A DNA stretch of 19,562 nucleotides from Rhodobacteraceae bacterium UBA1943 (GCA_002336845.1 DDEX01000010.1:287-19848); one strand, 5' to 3'; shown: positions 1 through 7,517, counted from the first letter of the stretch. Notes: a model not told the origin generated them from the letters alone. Numbers and translations: made by a program.

Positions 1-389
1 ACGGCATCGACGGGCCGGTGGAGGTTTCGGGTGCGGGTGGCGTGGTGCGGCTGATCCCGTTCAAGGCAGACCATGGCAGCATGGAGGCGCTTGGCTTTCG
101 TATCGGCGGGCTGGCCTATTTGCCCGATGCCGTGGCAATCCCCGAGCAAAGCTGGCCGGTGCTGGAAGGGCTTGACGTCTGGGTGGTCGATGCGCTGCGC
201 CGAAAGCCCCACCCGACCCATGCCCATCTGGCAATGACACTGGGCTGGATCGACCGGGCGCGTCCGGCGCAAGCGGTGTTGACCAACATGCATCTTGATA
301 TGGATTACCAAACCCTGCTGGCCGAACTGCCACCGCATATCCGGCCAGCCCATGACGGTATGGTCCTGACCTTCGACAACGTTCCATGA
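1..389 (+). CDS. MBL-fold metal-dependent hydrolase, PhnP-like (3' part only)
   Basis: The gene is cut by the left edge; the frame is open from base 3 and only about 128 C-terminal residues are present. Visible are a His/Asp metal-ligand block (KADHGS), an Asp-containing strand (WVVDALRRKPHPTHAHL) and a late His block (TNMHLDMDY). This pattern matches the C-terminal half of metallo-beta-lactamase-fold phosphodiesterases of the PhnP / phosphoribosyl cyclic phosphodiesterase type, which bind two metal ions and hydrolyse cyclic phosphodiesters. The HxHxDH motif would lie outside the window, so the substrate cannot be judged. The stop overlaps the start of the following permease gene (ATGA), implying translational coupling. 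The assignment to the MBL superfamily is fairly firm; the PhnP-like specificity is inference. Confidence 0.75.
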   Translation, partial: GIDGPVEVSGAGGVVRLIPFKADHGSMEALGFRIGGLAYLPDAVAIPEQSWPVLEGLDVWVVDALRRKPHPTHAHLAMTLGWIDRARPAQAVLTNMHLDMDYQTLLAELPPHIRPAHDGMVLTFDNVP

Positions 390-1324
390 GCGCACTGCTT
401 GACGTCATCCTGCCGGTCTTTCTGGTGATCGGTTTCGGCTATGTTGCCGCGCGCTGGCTGGGGTTTTCCGAAACGGCGGTCGATGGGCTGATGCGGTTCG
501 CCCAAAGTTTCGCAGTGCCCTGTCTGTTGTTCAAATCCATCGCGGGCCTCGACATGGCGATAGCGGCGGAAACCGGGCTGTTCCTGTCGTTCTATATCGG
601 GGCGTTTTCCTGCTATGTGCTGGGGTATCTGGGGGCGAGGCATATCTTTGGCCGCCCGCCCGAGGATGCGGTCGCCATCGGCTTTGCGTGCCTGTTCTCG
701 AACTCGTTGCTGCTGGGCGTGCCGATTACCGAGCGCGCCTATGGTGAGGCAGCACTTGCGGGCAATTTCTCGATCATCGCGCTGCATTCGCCGATGTTCT
801 ACACCTTTGGCATCATCATGATGGAACTGGCGCGGTCGCGCGGGCGGTTGACCCACCCCGCTCAACTGGCTCGGCAGATCGTCAGGGGCATCCTGCGGCA
901 ACCCTTGGTGCTGGGCGTGCTGTCGGGGCTGGCGTTCAACCTGCTGCATCTGCCGGTGCCGACCATTCTGGGCGGGGCGGTCGATCTTTTGGCAAAGGCG
1001 GCGGTGCCTGCGTCCCTGTTCGGGCTGGGCGGCGTTCTGCTGCGCTATCGCCCCGAAGGCGACATGAAGACCATCGCCATGGTCTGCGCGCTGTCTGTCC
1101 TGGTGCACCCCGCGATCACCTACAGCCTTGGACGCTGGGGCTTTGGGCTAAGCGTCAACCAGTTGCGTTCTGCCGTGCTGACCTCTTCCATGGCGCCGGG
1201 GGTGAATGCCTATCTCTTTGCCCATCTTTATGGGGTGGCGAAACGGGTCAATGCCTCGGCCGTCCTGCTGGGGACGTTGTTTTCCATCGTCACCATCTGG
1301 GGCTGGTTGCATATCCTGCCCTGA
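386..1324 (+). CDS. AEC family transporter (auxin efflux carrier-like permease)
   Basis: This 312-residue, very hydrophobic protein has about ten predicted membrane helices in two halves separated by a central polar stretch (around residues 145-165, ARSRGRLTHPAQLARQ). Length and layout fit the AEC/PF03547 family of inner-membrane transporters, which export or import small organic anions. The internal Asn-Ser-Leu-Leu-Leu-Gly segment and the late segment SSMAPGVNAYLFA resemble the broken-helix motifs of the family. The ATG overlaps the upstream hydrolase stop (ATGA), so the two genes are probably one transcription unit. The substrate cannot be predicted from sequence. A strong hairpin follows 10 bases after the stop. 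Confidence 0.85.
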   Translation: MSALLDVILPVFLVIGFGYVAARWLGFSETAVDGLMRFAQSFAVPCLLFKSIAGLDMAIAAETGLFLSFYIGAFSCYVLGYLGARHIFGRPPEDAVAIGFACLFSNSLLLGVPITERAYGEAALAGNFSIIALHSPMFYTFGIIMMELARSRGRLTHPAQLARQIVRGILRQPLVLGVLSGLAFNLLHLPVPTILGGAVDLLAKAAVPASLFGLGGVLLRYRPEGDMKTIAMVCALSVLVHPAITYSLGRWGFGLSVNQLRSAVLTSSMAPGVNAYLFAHLYGVAKRVNASAVLLGTLFSIVTIWGWLHILP

Positions 1325-1333
1325 CCGCAGGAA

Positions 1334-1372
1334 GCGGGGGTTTCACACCCCCGCACCCCCGTGGGATATTTT
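1334..1372 (+). terminator. Hairpin and T-rich tail after the AEC gene
   Basis: A perfect 8-bp stem (GCGGGGGT at 1334-1341, ACCCCCGC at 1347-1354, loop TTCAC) is followed by ACCCCCGTGGGATATTTTC. The stem is right for a Rho-independent terminator of the plus-strand genes, but the T-rich tract lies about 12 bases beyond it, so termination efficiency is uncertain. The convergent minus-strand ureohydrolase gene ends at 1395; for that strand there is no T run after the stem. The block to about 1390 may be a dispersed extragenic repeat (see findings). Confidence 0.5.
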
Positions 1373-1394
1373 CAGAAGGGGAAGATGAAGAGGG

Positions 1395-2351
1395 TTAGCG
1401 GAACCCCTTGGCGTGAAAGATGAAGCCGAGGAAGTTCAGCAAAACCTGCGCCGCAAGAACCGAGGTCACCTGCCCCGCGTCATAATCGGGTGCGACCTCG
1501 ACCAGATCCATGCCGACGACGTCATGCGCCTTTGCGACGTGCTGAAGCAATTCAAGCACCTCGTAATAAAGGAACCCGCCATGGCTGGGCGTGCCCGTTC
1601 CCGGCGCGATCGAGGGGCAGAAGCCATCGATATCCAGGGTGACGTAAACCCGCGCGCCCGCCGGAATCCGCGCAGCCACGGCTGCCGGACCAAGGGCGCG
1701 GAACTGACGGACCGACAGGATGTCGGCCCCCATGGCGCGCGCCGCCTCATAGCCGTCGCGGGCAGTGGATGAGACGTTGCGAATGCCAAGCTGTGTCAGG
1801 CCGCTGACATAGTCCTGCTCCGCCGCGCGGCGCATCGGGCTGCCGTGGCCAACCTTCACGCCATGGCGTTCATCGACGAAATCCAGATGCGCGTCGATTT
1901 GCAGGATGTGAATCGGCCCCTGCCCGGCAAAGGCCTGAATGCAGGGGATGTTTACGGAATGGTCGCCACCGATCACCACCGGCAGGGCGCCCGACTTCAG
2001 GATCGCCTCGACCCCGGCGCGGATGTTGGCATGGCTTTTCGCCGTATCGGTATGCACGATGTCGGCATCGCCAATATCCACGATGCGCACCGATTGCGGC
2101 AGATAGGTTGCGTCATCCTCGTGGTCGTAAGCCCCGGCATGGCCGAAGCTGAACAGCGTCGAGGCCTCTCGCACCCCTCTTGGCCCGAAGCGCGCCCCGG
2201 CACGGAACTGGGTGCCGAAATCGAAGGGCGCGCCCATCACGGCGACCTCGGCCTCGATCCGGTCCCAGTCTGAAACATAGGGCCGCTTGCCGAAGGTGGA
2301 TATTCCCACGAAGGGCAGGTTCAGCCTGCCTGTTTCATAGCTGTTGGTCAC
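1395..2351 (-). CDS. Ureohydrolase, agmatinase family
   Basis: This 318-residue ureohydrolase would hydrolyse a guanidino compound to urea and an amine; agmatine to putrescine is the family default. The binuclear manganese ligands are visible: His131 (GGDHS), Asp153/His155/Asp157 (DAHLD), and Asp240/Asp242 (LDIDGFCPSIAPGTGTP). The Asp usually found before the Pro in the last motif is Cys245 here; it is not a metal ligand. The start is GTG, chosen because GAGGTGA lies just upstream and overlaps the stop of the preceding permease. It is the last gene of an ABC uptake operon, so the imported solute is probably its substrate. Guanidinobutyrase or another ureohydrolase specificity cannot be excluded. 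Confidence 0.85.
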   Translation of the reverse strand: MTNSYETGRLNLPFVGISTFGKRPYVSDWDRIEAEVAVMGAPFDFGTQFRAGARFGPRGVREASTLFSFGHAGAYDHEDDATYLPQSVRIVDIGDADIVHTDTAKSHANIRAGVEAILKSGALPVVIGGDHSVNIPCIQAFAGQGPIHILQIDAHLDFVDERHGVKVGHGSPMRRAAEQDYVSGLTQLGIRNVSSTARDGYEAARAMGADILSVRQFRALGPAAVAARIPAGARVYVTLDIDGFCPSIAPGTGTPSHGGFLYYEVLELLQHVAKAHDVVGMDLVEVAPDYDAGQVTSVLAAQVLLNFLGFIFHAKGFR

Positions 2352-2354
2352 GGC

Positions 2355-3326
2355 TCACCTCGGCGTCACGCCGCGCAGGCGTTCAGACCGGCGGCGCAGC
2401 AACTCGACCGTCGCCAGCAACAGGACCGAGATGATCACAAGGATCGTCGCCACCGCCAGAATGGCCGGGCTGATCGCCTCGCGAATGCCGTTGAACATCT
2501 GGCGCGGGATGGTCTGTTGTTCTGGGCCGGCGATGAACAGCACCGCCACCACCTCGTCAAACGAGGTGACAAAGGCGAAGAGCGCGCCCGAGATGATGCC
2601 CGGCAGGATCAGCGGCATCACCACCTTGAAGAAGGTGACGCGCGGGTTCGCCCCCATCGAATGCGCGGCGCGGATCAGCGACTGATCAAACCCCGACATG
2701 GTGGCGGTGACGGTGATGATCACGAAGGGAATGCCAAGGACCGCATGGGCGATGATCACGCCCAGATAGGAATTCGCCAGACAGCCCTTGCTCGACAGCA
2801 TCCAGCCAAAGATTGCATTCATCGCGCTGTCGGGCGCCACACAGGCCTTGGCGTAGAAAAAGCTCATCCCCACAGCGATGATGATGATCGGCACGATCAT
2901 CGGCGAAATCAGGATCGCCATGATGATCCGCCGCCCCGGCATTTCGGGCCGCGACAGGCCAAGCGCAGCAATGGTGCCCAGAACCGTGGCCAGGATCGTT
3001 GCCCACAAGCCCACCCAGAAGGAATTCTTGGCGGCTTGAATCCAGGTCGAACGCTCCCATGCCATCGCCCACCAGTTCGCATCGCGCGGGCCGTCCGGCG
3101 CCGGATGGCCCAGCGTCAGCAGCGTGTCATACCAGCGCAGCGAATAACCCGCCGGGTCGAAATGCAGCATCTTGTCGGTAAAGCTGAAATAGGCATCCGC
3201 GGTGAAGGACAGCGGGATCACCACCAGGATCGGCCCGATCAGGAACAGGAAGATCAGGACGCAGATCGCGATATAGGTATAATGCCAGATGCGCTCCAGC
3301 GGCGAGGCATAGATGGGAAGGGCCAT
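2355..3326 (-). CDS. ABC transporter permease, PotC-like (polyamine type)
   Basis: This 323-residue inner-membrane permease of the binding-protein-dependent type I importer family has about six helices. The cytoplasmic EAA loop that docks on the ATPase is present (RAAHSMGANPRVTFFKVV, then MPLILPG). It is longer than E. coli PotC (about 264 residues) because of an extended segment between helices 1 and 2 (around residues 60-95) and a second insertion around residues 170-200 that holds two Cys residues (KACVAP and SKGCLAN). GGAGGAGA lies upstream of the ATG. It pairs with the permease gene 13 bases upstream and is followed 3 bases later by the ureohydrolase gene. The polyamine assignment is by family resemblance and context only. 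Confidence 0.88.
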   Translation of the reverse strand: MALPIYASPLERIWHYTYIAICVLIFLFLIGPILVVIPLSFTADAYFSFTDKMLHFDPAGYSLRWYDTLLTLGHPAPDGPRDANWWAMAWERSTWIQAAKNSFWVGLWATILATVLGTIAALGLSRPEMPGRRIIMAILISPMIVPIIIIAVGMSFFYAKACVAPDSAMNAIFGWMLSSKGCLANSYLGVIIAHAVLGIPFVIITVTATMSGFDQSLIRAAHSMGANPRVTFFKVVMPLILPGIISGALFAFVTSFDEVVAVLFIAGPEQQTIPRQMFNGIREAISPAILAVATILVIISVLLLATVELLRRRSERLRGVTPR

Positions 3327-3339
3327 GGGTGTCTCCTCC

Positions 3340-4593
3340 TCAGCCCAGCTTCAGTCGGTCGATACCGATCAGCCGGTCGTAAAGCCAGTAAAGGACTAGG
3401 ATGGCGGCCAGCAGCATCGCGGCAAGGGCTGCGGCAAGCGACCAGTTCGATTTCGCCATGTGGAAGCTGATCAGGTTCGAGATCAACTGGCCGTCGGCAC
3501 CGCCGACCAGCGCGGGGGTGATGTAGTAGCCGACCGCCAGAATGAAGACCAACAGCGACCCGGCGGCAATACCTGGCAGGGTTTGCGGCACATAGATGCG
3601 GCGAAAGGTTGTCCAACTGGTCGCCCCCAGGCTGCGCGCGGCGCGGGCATAGCTGGGCGGGATGACCCGCATCACCGAATACAGGGGCAGGATCATGAAC
3701 GGCAGCAGCACATGGGTCATCGCCACGATGGTGCCGGTCATGTTGTACATCGCCTGCAAACGGTTGTCGTTCGACAAAAGGCCCATCCAGACCAGAAGGT
3801 CGTTCACGATCCCCTGTTCCTGCAAAAGCGCGATCCAGGCGGTGGTGCGGACCAGAAGCGATGTCCAGAACGGCAAGAGAACCAGAATCATCAGCAGCGA
3901 TGATTTCGACATCGGCAACACGGCCAGAAGATGCGCAACGGGAAAGGCCAGCAGCAGGCAGATCAGTGTGATCGCACCCGATACGAGGAAGGTCTTGAAG
4001 AACAGGAACAGATAGATCCGGTCCTGATCTGCGCCTCGCCCCCAGCCATCGTCGCCCAGCTTGCGGTCAGTCGCGACCTGATAGAACTCGGTCGTATAGG
4101 GGCTGGAGGCCGCCTCCATTGCGCGCCACAACCGCGGCATTCCCCATTCAGGATCAACGGCCAAAAGCGCGTCTTTATACGGTGGCTGCAAATCTTTAGC
4201 GGCGCGGGCGCCTGCCTTGAACAGACTGATCGTACCCGGCACGGTATAGTTGATGCGGGTGCCCGCCATGCCGGTGGTCTTTTCCTTCTGCATCAGCGCA
4301 AGGTCGCTGACCAGCGCGGCATAGGCCTCTTCCGGCGGATTGGCCGGATCGAATCCGGGGTTCTGGGCGAACCATGCCGACAGGCCGGGGGCAGAGGCCG
4401 AAAAGCCGTCATGCTCGAACGAGCGTTTCAGCATATAGCCGATGGGGATGAGGAAGGTCAGCAGCACGAACAGCAACAGTGGCAGCACCAGCAGAAAGGC
4501 GCGGCGTTTGGCCCGGGCCTGGGCCGTGGCCAGCGCGGCCTTGAGCGGGCGACCGTCAGATGTGGTCAGCAGTGTCGTGGCAGCTTCGGCCAT
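3340..4593 (-). CDS. ABC transporter permease, PotB-like with large periplasmic insertion
   Basis: This 417-residue permease has a first membrane helix at about residues 31-53, then a polar stretch of roughly 135 residues (about 58-192), then five further helices. The EAA loop is present (SYARAARSLGATSWTTFRR, then LPG). Typical PotB proteins have about 275-285 residues, so the excess lies mainly in this loop, which should face the periplasm where the binding protein docks. Long loops at this place occur in some alphaproteobacterial members of the family (recollection, not checked). The ATG is preceded by AAAGGA. With the PotC-like partner it forms the heterodimeric channel. Confidence 0.87.
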   Translation of the reverse strand: MAEAATTLLTTSDGRPLKAALATAQARAKRRAFLLVLPLLLFVLLTFLIPIGYMLKRSFEHDGFSASAPGLSAWFAQNPGFDPANPPEEAYAALVSDLALMQKEKTTGMAGTRINYTVPGTISLFKAGARAAKDLQPPYKDALLAVDPEWGMPRLWRAMEAASSPYTTEFYQVATDRKLGDDGWGRGADQDRIYLFLFFKTFLVSGAITLICLLLAFPVAHLLAVLPMSKSSLLMILVLLPFWTSLLVRTTAWIALLQEQGIVNDLLVWMGLLSNDNRLQAMYNMTGTIVAMTHVLLPFMILPLYSVMRVIPPSYARAARSLGATSWTTFRRIYVPQTLPGIAAGSLLVFILAVGYYITPALVGGADGQLISNLISFHMAKSNWSLAAALAAMLLAAILVLYWLYDRLIGIDRLKLG

Positions 4594-4613
4594 CCCGGAA
4601 TCCTTTCGTAAGG

Positions 4614-4640
4614 TCCGGGCGCGGAAACCCCGCGCCCGGA
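4614..4640 (-). promoter_or_regulatory. Intergenic hairpin between binding-protein and permease genes
   Basis: A perfect 11-bp inverted repeat (TCCGGGCGCGG and CCGCGCCCGGA) with a 5-base loop lies in the 84-base gap downstream of the binding-protein gene. No T run follows on the minus strand, so it is unlikely to be a full terminator. Such hairpins commonly protect the 3' end of the binding-protein message or attenuate downstream transcription, giving more binding protein than permease. The role is inferred. Confidence 0.55.
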
Positions 4641-4677
4641 AGTCACAGACCCAGACACCTCTGGGACTATCGTCGGA

Positions 4678-5745
4678 TTACTTCGTCAGCCAGGCCTGGA
4701 AGCGCTCGTTCAGCTCGGAATCATGGTCAACCCAGAAATCCGACGAGGTTTCCAGCGCGTTCTTCATGTTTTCCGGCGCGGTCGGCAGGTGCGGACCCAT
4801 CTCGGTCTTGCCGTCCTTGAACATCAGCTTTTCCTTCAAAGCCGACTTGCGGGCCGGGCCATAGGAAATAAAGGTCGCCTGGGCACGCAGGCCTTCGGTC
4901 GAGGTCGCATATTTCACGAACTCCAGCGCATCGGCTGCGTTTGGGGCGCCCTTCGGAATAACGAACATTTCGTTTTCGTAGATCTGGCCATCCCACACGA
5001 TCTGGAAGGGTTTGCCCTCGTTGATCGCCGCCGCGAAGATGCGGCCGTTATAGGCGGTGGTCATCGCCACTTCGCCGTCTGCCAGAAGTTGCGGGGCCTG
5101 CGAACCGGCCTCCCACCACACAACGTCCTTCTTGATCGTGTCGAGCTTGGCAAAGGCACGATCAACGCCTTCGGGGGTTGACAGAACCTTGTAAACATCA
5201 GCAGCGGGCACGCCGTCGCCCAGAAGCGCCAGTTCCAGCGTCGCTTTGGCACCCTTCTTCAGGCCACGCTTGCCGGGGAACTTCGTCAGATCGAAGAAGT
5301 CGGCAGCCGTCTTGGGGCCTTCGGGGAATTTGGTCGAATCATAGGCGAATACGTTCGACCAGATGTCGGTCGAAACACCGCATTCGGTCACGGCGCCGGG
5401 CAAGAAGTCATCGGCGGCCGGGGTGCCATCGGCACCGGCAGGCAGCGAGGCCACGTCGATCGGCTCCAGAACGCCCTCGTCGCACAGACGGATCGCATCG
5501 GCATATTCGACCGAAGCCACGTCAACGGTGACGTTGCCCGCCTCGACCATCGCCTTGATGGCGGGGGCAGGGTTTTCGCTGTCCACCATGACGGTCGGCT
5601 TGCCCGTCGCCGCCATGAACGGCTTCACATAGGCTTCGGTCTGGGCTTCGCCATAGGCGCCGCCCCAGGACATCACCGTCAGGTCGGCGCGTGCGACACC
5701 CGCCACGGCGCAAAGCGCGGTGGAAAGGATCAGGATTTTTTTCAT
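4678..5745 (-). CDS. Periplasmic substrate-binding protein of ABC transporter (PotD/PotF-like)
   Basis: This is a 355-residue extracellular solute-binding protein. The N-terminus MKKILILSTALCAVAGVARA is a classic Sec signal peptide with likely cleavage after ARA. The mature protein begins DLTVMSWGGAYGEAQ, the first strand and glycine-rich loop typical of the PotD/PotF/iron-binding (SBP_bac) fold. I chose the ATG at 5745 because GGGAG lies 6 bases upstream and because it places the signal peptide at the N-terminus; an in-frame start at 5784 would add 13 polar residues. It delivers a solute to the two permeases downstream. Polyamines or related cations are likely given the ureohydrolase, but the fold also binds other ligands. 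Confidence 0.88.
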   Translation of the reverse strand: MKKILILSTALCAVAGVARADLTVMSWGGAYGEAQTEAYVKPFMAATGKPTVMVDSENPAPAIKAMVEAGNVTVDVASVEYADAIRLCDEGVLEPIDVASLPAGADGTPAADDFLPGAVTECGVSTDIWSNVFAYDSTKFPEGPKTAADFFDLTKFPGKRGLKKGAKATLELALLGDGVPAADVYKVLSTPEGVDRAFAKLDTIKKDVVWWEAGSQAPQLLADGEVAMTTAYNGRIFAAAINEGKPFQIVWDGQIYENEMFVIPKGAPNAADALEFVKYATSTEGLRAQATFISYGPARKSALKEKLMFKDGKTEMGPHLPTAPENMKNALETSSDFWVDHDSELNERFQAWLTK

Positions 5746-5787
5746 TGCAAACTCCCGGTTGGTTTTTTGGTTGGTTTCGGTCATCGC

Positions 5788-5805
5788 GGCGGGCCAGCGC
5801 CCGCC
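5788..5805 (-). promoter_or_regulatory. Intergenic hairpin between ATPase and binding-protein genes
   Basis: A perfect 7-bp stem (GGCGGGC and GCCCGCC) with a 4-base loop lies in the 80-base gap. No T run follows on the minus strand. It may shield the message 5' of the binding-protein gene or mark an mRNA processing boundary. The role is inferred from position only. Confidence 0.4.
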
Positions 5806-5825
5806 ACCCCCGCCCGAGGGGATCC

Positions 5826-6929
5826 TTACATCGGGTCCAGCGCGCGGGCGTCCAGCGGATGCCAGCCCACCTTGATCTTTTCGCCCGGCGCCAGCCTGGT
5901 CTGGCCAAGCGTATTGCGCATCTTCATCACGAAGTCGTCCGACCCGGCAACGCGCAGAACCGCGCGCAGGATGTCGCCCATATAGATGACCTCGATCACC
6001 TCGGCGTCCAGCGTATGGGCGCCTTCGGGCATCATCGAGGGCTTGAACTCCACCCGCTCGGGCCGGATCGAGACCAGCGTTTTCTGGCGCTTTTCCTTGA
6101 CGTTCACCGCCGTCGCATCGATCAGCTCTCCGGTCGCCAGACGCACCAGCGCCTTGTCGCCGTTCAATTCCTCAATCGTGCCGGGCAGCTTGTTGTTCTC
6201 GCCGATAAACTGGGCGACAAAGCTGTTTTCAGGCCGCTCATACAGATCGGCGGGTGAAGCCAGCTGCTGTATGCGGCCATCATTGAACACGGCCACCCGG
6301 TCGCTCATCGTCAGGGCCTCGCCCTGATCGTGAGTGACGTAAACAACGGTAATCCCAAGGTTTTCATGCAGGTGCTTGATCTCGAACTGCATGTGTTCGC
6401 GCAACTGCTTGTCCAGGGCGCCAAGCGGCTCGTCCATCAACACCAGCGCCGGATCGAACACCAGCGCACGGGCCAGGGCGATCCGCTGCTGCTGGCCGCC
6501 CGAAAGCTGGGCCGGACGGCGGTTGATGAAATTGCCCATCTGCACCATGTCAAGCGCACGCTTGACCTTGGTCTCGCGCTCGTCCTTGCCCATGCCCCGC
6601 ACTTCCAGCGGGAAGGACAGGTTCTCACCCACCGTCATATGGGGAAACAGCGCATAGTTCTGGAACACCATGCCAATGCCACGCTTGTGCGGCGGCACCT
6701 GGTTGATCGGGCGCTTGTCCAGCAGGATCTCGCCATTGGTGGCAGTCTCGAACCCGGCCAGCATCATCAGGCAGGTGGTCTTGCCCGACCCCGAGGGCCC
6801 CAGCATCGTCAGGAACTCGCCCTTTCCGATCGAAAGGTTCAGATCCTTCACAACCAGCGAAACGCCATCATAGCTTTTCTGGACATGCTGAAATTCGACG
6901 TATGCGTCGCCAGGCCCGTTTTGTGCCAA
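5826..6929 (-). CDS. ABC transporter ATPase, PotA-like
   Basis: This 367-residue protein (from the TTG at 6929) is the ATP-hydrolysing subunit of the importer. Visible are Walker A (GPSGSGKTT, about 44-52), the Q-loop Gln90 (VFQNYALFPH), signature LSGGQQQR (142-149), Walker B LVLMDEP (162-168) and switch His200 (VTHDQ). The C-terminal 130 residues form the TOBE/OB regulatory domain typical of PotA/FbpC/UgpC-type ATPases. No ATG gives a sensible N-terminus. TTG at 6929 has AGGGAG about 9 bases upstream and gives the usual short lead before the first strand; an upstream TTG at 7010 would add 27 non-conserved residues. It is the first gene of the five-gene operon. Confidence 0.88.
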   Translation of the reverse strand: MAQNGPGDAYVEFQHVQKSYDGVSLVVKDLNLSIGKGEFLTMLGPSGSGKTTCLMMLAGFETATNGEILLDKRPINQVPPHKRGIGMVFQNYALFPHMTVGENLSFPLEVRGMGKDERETKVKRALDMVQMGNFINRRPAQLSGGQQQRIALARALVFDPALVLMDEPLGALDKQLREHMQFEIKHLHENLGITVVYVTHDQGEALTMSDRVAVFNDGRIQQLASPADLYERPENSFVAQFIGENNKLPGTIEELNGDKALVRLATGELIDATAVNVKEKRQKTLVSIRPERVEFKPSMMPEGAHTLDAEVIEVIYMGDILRAVLRVAGSDDFVMKMRNTLGQTRLAPGEKIKVGWHPLDARALDPM

Positions 6930-6980
6930 ACCTTCATTCTCCCTGTCTGTCCGGTGACGTTTTCCGCCACTCTTGCCGAT

Positions 6981-7010
6981 GACTAAAGCGGATGCAGCCA
7001 GGGTTGGCAA
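6981..7010 (-). promoter_or_regulatory. Possible proximal promoter of the ABC operon
   Basis: On the minus strand TTGCCA (7010-7005) and TTAGTC (6986-6981) are separated by 18 bases, with the expected transcription start about 45 bases before the TTG start codon. The match to the sigma-70 consensus is modest, and the operator-associated promoter further upstream is the better candidate. Confidence 0.25.
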
Positions 7011-7205
7011 CGTCCGTATCTGTTTCCGACTGCTCGCACACGAAACGCGTCACGATCGGGCATTTTACGCCGCGTTTGCCGCCCATAGCGGCATCACGAC
7101 GATCGAATCGAGTCCGGCCAATAGTGTTAGCGCCGGTCAGGCTGACGTGGCGGAACCCTTCATATCTGTGTCCACTGCAAGCATCAGAAACCCTGCCGAC
7201 CTGTA

Positions 7206-7266
7206 GCATACCACCGATTCCCCATTCAGCCATGGTATGGTGGTATGCCACAATACCACCTGTCAA
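7206..7266 (-). promoter_or_regulatory. Promoter with palindromic operator upstream of the ABC-ureohydrolase operon
   Basis: Read on the minus strand, a perfect -35 box TTGACA (7266-7261) is followed without a gap by a palindrome, GGTGGTAT (7260-7253), 6 bases, ATACCACC (7246-7239). This fills the spacer, and a weak -10 (CACCAT, 7242-7237) lies at 18 bases. A second GGTGGTATGC lies at 7215-7206 and forms a 10-bp inverted repeat with 7239-7248. An operator wedged between -35 and -10, plus a half-site just past the start, is the classic layout for repression. TGGTAT/ATACCA half-sites recall GntR-family operators. The leader to the TTG start would be about 300 bases. The repressor is not identified. 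Confidence 0.6.
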
Positions 7267-7477
7267 TCGAGAGCAGGAGACCCGGCGTCCCAAGCACCGC
7301 GACTCAACGCGACTATGTTCAAAACATCATCATCCAAACCGGCTGCGCGACGCTAAACGCGAACTCCGGCGATCCGCAGGCAGTGGCGCCCGGCACCTGA
7401 GAAAATACAGACCTCACCTGCTGGACCGTGCGGCAAATGCCGGCTTTCGAATGCCTGTGGGGCTGAAACCACCTCAA
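7267..7477. other. Non-coding stretch between the operon promoter and the tRNA terminator
   Basis: These 211 bases lie in a gap without a protein gene (6930-7744, which also holds the operator region, the tRNA terminator and the tRNA). I find no reading frame with a credible ribosome site, no RNA gene and no clear repeat. An open frame at 7293-6934 on the minus strand covers the promoter and operator and has no recognisable domain, so I leave it out. Confidence 0.4.
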
Positions 7478-7504
7478 AAGAAAAAGCCCCGGAAAAACCG
7501 GGGC
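7478..7504 (-). terminator. Rho-independent terminator of tRNA-Leu
   Basis: On the minus strand GCCCCGG (7504-7498), a TTTTT loop and CCGGGGC (7492-7486) form a perfect 7-bp stem, directly followed by TTTTTCTTTT. It lies 14 bases after the tRNA CCA end, so it ends the tRNA transcript and separates it from the ABC operon promoter. Confidence 0.85.
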
Positions 7505-7517
7505 CTGTTCGTCAAAG

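Noticed and set aside
6934..7293. 119-codon minus-strand frame upstream of the ABC ATPase
   Set aside because: It spans the TTGACA box and operator, has no domain and overlaps the ATPase start; better read as leader DNA.
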